Assembly (NCBI GenBank): GCA_030789695.1
Contig: CM061132.1
Location: forward strand, 148,002,597 to 148,066,596
DNA: 64,000 bases
Direction: 5' to 3'
Source: Scilla litardierei
Taxonomy: Eukaryota; Streptophyta; Magnoliopsida; Asparagales; Asparagaceae
Shown: positions 44,701 through 53,700 of the stretch, piece by piece
Position numbering within the stretch: the first letter of the stretch is position 1
Layout: every line of letters starts with the position of its first letter
Notes under the pieces: model-generated
Databases searched by the model: none
What the model was told of the DNA's origin: nothing
Seen by the model: the letters and a program-made list of their open reading frames with translations, nothing else
Made by a program: the position numbers and the translations under genes

Positions 44701-47700
44701 TCTTTTTTCATCTCTTTTTGTGATTTTCCTTTTTTCTATCCTTTTGGTTTTTTATATTTTTTAATCTAAAACCTTAAAAAGAATATGATGATGAGAAAGG
44801 AAAAAAGAAAAATTGGGATTATTTTTATTTTTGATCTAAATCTTAACTGGAAGAAAAGAAAAAAGATTTTTTATGACAAAGAAAAGAAGAAAAAGAAGCC
44901 AAGATTTGGCTTTGATACAAGTTTTGATACATGATGGAAGGGGAAATGGATTGTGATGGGAAATTTGGGAAAGTAACTAGAAATTTGACAACTTTTCGGG
45001 CCTCAAACCTCAGGGATCTAATAATCATCGACTCGCATGGTTTGCATGCGGAGATTTTTCGAACTGCTCGTCCACGTAACCAAGCCATCTCGCATCTAAT
45101 ACAAAATATGACTTTAGGAAAACTCAAAATATGCACCAAAGTCTTAATTTCTAATCTCTTCATTGAAAAAATAAACAATTTAATGGTCCTTATATAGGCT
45201 TACAATTTGACTTCAAAAATTGCATCCAATGTGTGATTAAAATTTTAAAATATGTAAACGACCAAAAATAAATTAAATAACTCAAAAGGATTCAAACTCT
45301 ACCTCAAAATAAAATAATTAAAAACTTAAAATTACTAGAAGATTCAATTGACTCAAACTCTATCTCTATCTCAAATATAAAATATAATGTAATATAAAAA
45401 AGACTCAATTTAGAATTCAAACCGGTTGAATCCTCATCAAACCCTTTAGTTTTCAACAACTTATCATCCACATGCTGACGGATAGATTGAGACAGTGATT
45501 CGTAATTTAAGCTTGTTGTGTTGCTTAGTTGATGATCATTTGACTAGTTATGATTAGATTTTACTTATGGCTACGTTTGCAAATAATAGTTTAGTGAATA
45601 GGTCTGCTAGGTTGAGTCCTTTTAAAGGTAGTTACAGCCTAAGAAGACCATAGCCTAAGAAGCCCATAGACTTACCTCCTTTACTCATAGAAACCATGCA
45701 AGCGCGTCTACTGAGTCTTTTGCATATCAGATGCATGATTTGCATCACGATGTCCATAAACAGATTGTAATGAACTATAAAATTTATAAATCGGTTGTAG
45801 ATATACATAATAGAATGCATGAATTCATAGTGAGGGATGAAGTTATGGTTAGAGCTTGTCCAAAGAGGCTTCCTCCTAGAACAGTGAAAAATCTCAATGC
45901 CCGACATACATGTCCCTACAAAATTATCACGAAGATTGGTTCGAATGCTTATAAGTTGGACATCCTGCAGGAACTTGGTAACGGTCCAATTTTCAACATC
46001 AATGACTTAAATCCCTACCACACCCAATGGAGTATCCGGCAATGATTTCTGATCTGACAATTCCCGCCTCAATAGACCCACTTCGGATGACAAGTTTGTC
46101 ACCACCTCCTACATCACTATACCGTTGCAAAGTAGATGAATCAAGGCTATCTTGGAGGATACGATTATTTCAACTATTGAGGGTTGATATCAAGTTATCA
46201 TGCCCCATGCCGGTTGGCATGGTTGCCCAGACTCAGATTGCTCATGGTTGAAAGCTGAAGAGCTTTAGCACCTTTCACCATGTTTCCGGCATTATTATCA
46301 CCTTCCTCATTCGTCAAAGACGGGTATTTTACAGCCAGGGCGAGTTGAGAGGGATCATATGCCTTAGAGGACTTGTGTTCGCAAGCGTTATAGGATATGA
46401 TTATTTTAGGAGTTATTTGATATTTATTGAATTTTAGGAGTTATTTGCTACTTTTGATTTTATTTGCTATTTTAAGCTTTGTTTATGTTTACACGTGTTG
46501 CACACGTGAAGTTGTCTATAAATAGCCATGCTAGAACCTTTGATTAATTAAAGTGTTTTTAAAGAAAACTTGTGTTTTGGATTTGAGAGAAATCACTTTT
46601 GAATCTTTTTTATGTGAGGTGAGAAAGTGGGCAAGAGAGCCTTGCTGGGAGACCTAAATCCCCTTTATCAATCTTGAAAGCCTAATCCTCTTTGCTTTCT
46701 TTGGGCTTCTTTCATTTCTTCTTGTTTATACTGCATCAATATCAATGCTGGTGCGCATAGCTTTCATGGATGAGACACAAGAAGTTGTTAGTATCAAATG
46801 TAGTGTCATTCTAAGAATTTTAAAAAGGATATCCCTTAACCATCACCACAACTTTTGGAGCATGGGAATTGGAAAAGGAGAGGCAGGAACACTAAGATAT
46901 TCTACTGTTAGATTTGGGTGAAAATGGTGATTAGCCACTAATGACGGTTATCACTTCTTATTTATATCAACTCTCTCCTTTTTTATACACACACAATAAC
47001 ACATAATACTCCCCCTCAAGATGAACAAAATATATTTATCATGCCCATCTTGTTACAAGCATCCTCTACTACTTTAGAGTTCAACCCATTTGTAAGGCAA
47101 TCAGCTAGTTGCTGTCCAGAAGTGATGTAGGAGATCTCCAACTGTTTCTTGTCCAATCTTTCATTAATGAAGGACCTGTCAATCTCTATGTGCTTCGTTC
47201 TATCATGTTGCACTGGGTTGTTGGCAATGTTAATTGCTGACTTGTTATCACACAACAACCGCAATGGTCCTTCTCTCAGCAGGCGTAGCTCTTGTAGAAG
47301 TGATCTCAACCAGATCATCTCACAGGTACTAAGCACCATAGCACGATACTCTGCCTCTGCAGTGGAACGAGCCACCAAATCCCGCTTCTTGCTGCGCCAA
47401 GAGACTAAGTTGCCCCCAACAAACACACAGTAGCCCGATGTCGATCTCCTATCATCCAGGCAACTGGCCCAATCCGCATCACAGTAGCCTGTCACATTCA
47501 TGTGACCATGACTACCAAATAATATGCCTTTTCCTGGACTATTCTTCAGATACCTCAGTATCCTGAAGACTGCCTCCATATGTCCAGTCCTAGGATCATG
47601 CATGTATCTACTTACCACACTGATAGCATGGGCAATGTCAGGTCTGGTATGGCATAAGTAGATAAGGCGTCCAACAAGTCTCTGGTACCTTTCTTTGTCT

Positions 47701-50700
47701 ACTGGCTACCCTGATTGTGAATGCAATCTATAATTCTGATCAATAGGAGTAACTGCTGGACGACACCCCAACATACCAGTCTCAGCCAGTAAATCCAGGG
47801 CATACTTCCTCTGTGAGAGAACTATACCCTTCCTGGACCTAGCAATCTCCAGTCCAAGGAAATACCCCAACTGTCCAAGGTCCTTGACCTCAAATTCTCT
47901 CGCCAATCTAGCCTTCAAGTGAGAGATTCCCTCTTCATCATCTCCAGTGATAATAATATCATCAACATACACAGCCAGAAGGGTAATCCGCTGTCCTGAA
48001 TGCCTATAGAATACAGTATGATCACCATTACTCTGCTTGTAGCCCATAGTGATGACTGCACGCCTGAATCTGTCAAACCATGCCCTTGGAGATTGCTTCA
48101 GCCCATATAAAGACTTGTCCAGCCTACACACCTTTCCCATCGTCTGTTGTGTGCTAAAGCCAGGTGGAACCTCCATGTATACCTCCTCCTGTAAGTCTCC
48201 ATGCAAGAAGGCATTTTTTACATCCAACTGATGCAATTTCCATCCAAAATTTGCTGCACAGGATACCAGTACTCTCACAGTACTCATCTTTGCCACTGGG
48301 GCAAATGTCTCATCATAATCAATCCCATAAGTCTGACTGTAGCCCTTGGCAACCAGCCTCGCTTTGTACCTGTCCACCTTCCCTTCTGGAGTTTGCTTTA
48401 TTGTGAATACCCACTTGCAGCCCACAGCTTTCTTCCCTGCTGGAAGTGAGACAAGTCTCCAGGTCTTGTTCTTCTCCAGTGCTTTGAGTTCTTCGAGCAT
48501 TGCTTTCTTTCACTGGGGATGTTGCTTTGCCACTCGCCAATCACTCGGTATAGAGATAGACTGTAAGGATGCAATGATAGCCCTATATGCAGCTGTAAGA
48601 GAAGCATAGGAGACATGTTAGCAATATCAGTCTCGTATCCATACCGTACAGGAGGCCTGCCGGCATTGATACGAGGCTCCCTACCAGATGCAAGTGGAAG
48701 ATCTAAACTAGAGGAAGGCAAAGAAAGGTTACCATCCGTGTTAGGAGAGGAAGTCAGTAAGGAAGTCGGGACTCGAGCAGGCGTGATAGACTGATCAATC
48801 TCGACATGTGGCTGTGGAGCTAGTGGTTCTTCAGTGGGGGAGATGTCTTCTTGTTGTTCTCCATCGCCATGACTACCCTTCTGTCTCCTGCTATATTTCT
48901 TGTTGTACAACCTGTCTTCCACCAAGGTCCTTTCCTCCTCCCTGCTATCAGTACCAGTACCAGTAGGCCTGACAGGACACGGTATAAGTCCAACCACTAC
49001 CCTCCTGTCATCAGTCTCCCCCCTCTCGACCAACTCCTCCTGTGTTTGGAGAGGCACCAGTATCAAATACTGGTATAGAATCTGTCAGTCCTCCATAAAA
49101 AGGCTCAGTCTCCCTGAACGTCACATCCAAACTCACAAACAGCCTTCTTTCTGAGGGACTCCAACACCTATAGCCTTTCTGATTTGAAGGATACCCAACA
49201 AATATGCATTTAATTGCCTGAGCATCCAGCTTCCCCACAGAAGGTCTATGATCCCTCACAAAGCATGTGCATCCAAACACTTTTGGTGGAACTACAAAAG
49301 TGTTCTTTCCCATAAGAATCTCACATGGGGACTTCATACCAAGCATCCGCAAAGGCATCCTGTTGATGAGATAGGTGGCTGTCATCACTGCTTCACTCCA
49401 CAATATCTTAGGTACATTCATGGTGAGCATGAGTGACCTAGTTACCTCCAACAAGTGTCTATTTTTCCTTTCAGCAACTCCGTTCTGTTGAGGCGTGTTG
49501 GGACAAGTGGTTTGATGAGTTATCCCACTCTCAAATAGATAAGATGCAAACTCCTTGTTTACATACTCTGTCCCATTATCCGTTCTCAAGATGCGGATCT
49601 TGGCCTCATACACATTTTTGACACTTCTATGGAAGTCCTGGAAACACTTCAACGCTTCGCTTTTGTTTTTCATCATGTAAAGCCATGTCATCCGAGAATG
49701 ACAGTCTATGAAAGTGATGAACCACCTGAACCCACTTACTGAAGTCACTGGGCAGGGCACCCAAACATCTGAGTGAATAAGATGGAATCTCTCTACACTC
49801 CTCATCCCCACACTAGGATATGATGTCCTAGTGTGTTTCCCAAATTCACACGCATCACACTTCAAATTCATTTTATTCACTCTATTCAAAATCCCAGGAT
49901 GCATTTTATTCAACATATCAAAAGGCAAGTGTCCCAACTGGCAATGTAATAAAAGTACCTCCCTTTCCTTCTCTTCACCAACGACGGCCAATGCAGCATC
50001 CCCACTAGCTCTGTCAAGATACCACAGTCCATCACGCCTGACGCCAGTCCCAAGCCTCCTCCCAGTCTTCCTTTCCTGCAACACACAATGAGTAGAGTCA
50101 AAAGTAATGCTACAGTCAAGATCATCAACAATAGAGCCAACAGATAAAAGGTTAACTGGAAAAGATGGGACGTGAAGGACTTAAGAGAGGCATATTGAGG
50201 GAGTGCACTGAATAGTGCCAATCCCTTTAATGGGTTGGGATGTGCCATCAGCTGTCTGAACAGTTTCATGTATGGTATGTGGTTTATATGTGGAAAATTG
50301 TCTATATGCACCTGACACATGACTAGATGCACCTGAGTCAATAATCCACTCTATATGATCTCTAAATGAAAGAGCTGATTGGTTACCTGATCCTGTGTGA
50401 GCGAAGTTGGCAAAGTTACCGAATGGTGAAGCAACATCTCTAGTCTGGTCTGCATGACTCTCCGAACTCTCAGTAGTAGACCTGGACTGTCTCCGCTGCT
50501 CTAGATCTGACGCCTCAGCTGGCGTAGCCTCAATCATCACTGTCTCATGTCGTCCATCAGCAGTAGCAAAGTTGGCCCGTGGGCCGCCACGACCTCGTCC
50601 ACGGCCTCCACGGCCCCAACGACCTCCTCCTCTGCCTCCTGTGCCACGTCCTCGTCCACTACCCTTCTGTGGGCAGTTAAAGCTCAGGTGCCCCTTCACC

Positions 50701-53700
50701 CCCACAGATGTAGCACTCTCGATCCTCGCTCACTGCTGCCACTGCCGGTACAGCCAGTACAGCCCGAGTGACCTGAGTACCCTCATCCTTCATAACTCTC
50801 AGTCTGGTCTCCTCCTGTGCCATTGCAGCTATGGCATCCTCCAGAGATGGGATAGAGGATAAGTGACACATACTCGCCCTCCTGACCTCAAAATCTCCAT
50901 TCAGGTTCCTCGGAAAATGAGTCACACGCCTACGCTCCACCCACTTCCTGTGTATCGCAGCACTCCTTGGATCAGGCAGATCAATAGGGTCATAATGGTC
51001 TAACTCTGACCACAGCCTTTTCAACTCCGCAGAGTAGGCTAGAATAGACATCTCCCCCTGCTTCAAGGTGTCGACCTTGCCCTGAACCTCCATCATAAGC
51101 ATCACATTCCCTGCTCCAGAATACATTTTTTCCACCATACTCCATATCTCCGCAGCACTCTCTATGGCCTCCACCATCCCAGCAATGGGTGGAACCATCG
51201 ATGTCATCAACCAAGCAGCCACCAGTGAGTTGGTGGTGCTCCACACTTTCCAATCATCCCCAGTCTTATCCACCGGTTCACTACATGAACCCAGAACATG
51301 GCCTTCTAACCCCTTCGACTTCAGGATGAGAAGCACCCTCCTGGACCAACTGAGGTAATTCTTCGTCCCTTCCAATTTCACATCATTGGGCATCAACTCC
51401 AGCTTCTGCACTGGTCGTAAAGGCGTCGATCCACTCGAGGATCCCAACTCCTTCGAAGTAAGCAGCTTCGTTATCTCCCCAATGAAGGCCTTCATGTCAG
51501 CTGAGGTAAGATTGTCCCCCATCTCTCCAGATCCGCAGATCTCTCCTTTCTCCCTCCTTAGATCCGCAGATCTACTTCTCTTCTTCCTCTTCTAGGTCAT
51601 ACCCTAACCGTAAATCTATGGAGTCCTTTTCATGACTCTACCATAGATCTAGGGTTAGGGTTTTTGGGGTTCTCTTTTGTGGCTAGTTAGGACTTTGTGG
51701 CGGCTAGAAGTGGACGTGGAAGGGGAGATGGATCACAAAATGTGGAGCAGCGGCAACGGAGAAGCGTGGAGCAGCAGAAGTGGCAGCGGCAAGGGCTAGC
51801 GACGCACGCGCAGCGGCAGCGGCAGCGACTGCGACGCGCGCGCGCGCGGTTAGCGGGTGGCGGCGCGCAGCAGCGGCGGGTGGCTGGCGGCGCGCGCATT
51901 TGGCGGCGGCGCGTGGGAGGGCGGCGCGGCGGGGAGGCTAGGGTTTTGGTGTTTTAGGGTTTTTTTGGGGTAGGGTTTAGGTTTGGCTCTGATACCATGT
52001 TAGATTCGGGTGAAAATGGTGATTAGCCACTAATGACGGCTATCACTTCTTATTTATATCAACTCTCTCCTTTTTTACACACACACAATAACACACAATA
52101 TCTACATTAACAACCAACAAATAAAAGATCAAGAGCAAGGATATTCACATATGGACAAGAAAGCATACCGGTGACTCCACTGAACCGATTGCAAAGCTTT
52201 TCAACAAGAGCTTCCATTTGTTTGTCCTATTAGTGATTACGAAATAAATATTTGATTGATGAATGAAGAATTTTCTGGTCCGCAAAGGTAAGTCATCAAT
52301 ACCTTCTTGATAGAATTTATTAGGAATTGCATAATATTGCAAAAAGCTTCTTCTTTAAGGTTTTGGCTTGACAATCTGCCCAAAATATCGGGGAGTAAAT
52401 TATAAATTGGGTTGCTACCTGCAAGAGAATTTTCCAACAAAAAATGAGGATCACAATATAATCAGTTTAATCTTAAATCTAGCATTATAGGAAACCTTTT
52501 TTAGACAACTCATGAAAGAAAAGTTTGGCAAGACTAGAGATTCTTTCGTCCGTATCTTCTATACAAATGGCCATTTCGTTTATGTATCCTTTCACCTGAA
52601 CATTTCCAACAACTGTGATTATACTGGCAAAAGTCAAATGAGAGATAAAACAGGTTCAGCCAACTACCATACCTTCATCATGTCATTTAATATGAGATGA
52701 GAAAGCACCAGAACAGCATTTTTCCTAACTGATACCGAATGATCTCGCAAGCGAGCATACATATTTTCTGTCCAGGGTTCTAAGAGGTTTGGAAAGCGAG
52801 CGGCTAAGTCTCCAAGAGCAAGTGTGCAGTTGGAACGAACAGTCTCCGATGGTGCACTCTCCACAACGGTGAAAAGAAGTTGAAGATTTGCTTCACTGAA
52901 AATTCATTTACATAAAATTGATGTTTTTGGTTTATTTAAACCAGAAGGATACCATATTCACACAACTTACCAAAAATCTGCATCAATAATCATAAGCTTA
53001 CATAGCGCAAGCATTGCAGAAGTCTGAAGTTCTGGGAACTGTAAAAAATGGAGAAATGACATAAACTTAGAAGATTGCTTAGTACAAGTTGGCATGATAA
53101 AAAGAAAAAAAGTAAAAATTGCACTGATATAAAAAAATTTAAAGTATAAAGAAATCAATTACCTTTTGCATCAAATTAAAATTTCTGCAAAGCTTTGAGA
53201 GAATTGGTGCACAATGACCAATTATGTTCTTCTCTGTTGCACCACCAGATACAATCTCTTTCTCTGCTCTTTCAGAAAGTGAGTCTATCATGACATCTTC
53301 AGATATACCAACACCCAGCTCAGCATTTATACCTTGCACCTGTTAGCCACCTTAAAAATAAGCTTTCATAAAATATCAAACTTTCTCTCGAAAACTTTAC
53401 TACAGTGTCAATCCATCCTATCCATAAAGTCATGATTATTTTGGAAAGCAAGAGCCTGCCTACTAAAACTCACCTCAGCTGCCTCATCTGCTCCATCACT
53501 ACTAGCATGGGATTCAAGCCGTGTTCTGTCTTTCTTGGATTTCTGCTTCCGAATTTTTTTAATGCAAGACTCAATATAAACCAACTGTTTCAGTGCAATA
53601 TGGCTTATAATGAAGAAAAATCTACCTAGCCTTGCCACCTGCACTGTGGAAAGGTGGTTGATTCCCTCACCTAGTCCATTGGACACTTCATCATTTCCAG

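Larger units (their letters stand above)
39533..45439 (-). mobile_element. nested Ty3/gypsy element, gag-protease only, minus orientation
   Basis: The right LTR (44925-45439, 515 bp) starts TGATACATGATGG and ends CTCATCA. The left LTR (about 39533 to 41622) matches it on both sides of a further insertion at 39630-41196, for example CTCTTCATTGAA and CGGTTGAATCCTCATCA against TGGTTGAATGCTCATCA. A degenerate primer site (minus strand TTGTATCAAAGCC) abuts the right LTR. Internally only gag and protease are recognisable on the minus strand. RT and integrase are missing. It interrupts the integrase of the outer gypsy. No target duplication was matched. Confidence 0.78.
33499..46738 (+). mobile_element. 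old Ty3/gypsy element, outer layer of a nested stack
   Basis: LTR-like ends at about 33499-34296 (split by a solo LTR) and about 46398-46738 share long phrases, such as TGTTGCACACGTGA, CTATAAATAGCC and TTTGGATTTGAGAGAAAT. A degenerate initiator-Met primer site (ATTTATATTAGAGC) follows at 34297. Internally, in order: gag (36200), zinc knuckle (36908), RT (37740-38540), RNase H (38620-38800), integrase (39120-39530) and its continuation at 45440-46045. All are broken by many stops. The element is interrupted by another LTR element at about 39533-45439. No target duplication could be matched. Confidence 0.8.
46906..52100 (-). mobile_element. full-length Copia element, 5,195 bp, inactivated
   Basis: 103-bp LTRs are at 46906-47008 and 51998-52100, and the target duplication TCTAC at 46901-46905 and 52101-52105. 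The primer site (minus strand TGGTATCAGAGCC) is at 51985-51997. Order on the minus strand is gag, protease, integrase, reverse transcriptase, RNase H, which is the Copia order. The LTRs differ at four positions. It is the full-length relative of the 2.65-kb element at 30016-32661, in the opposite orientation in the same intron. It has several frameshifts and stops. It ends 68 bp before the CAP-D2 exon at 52169. Confidence 0.95.
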
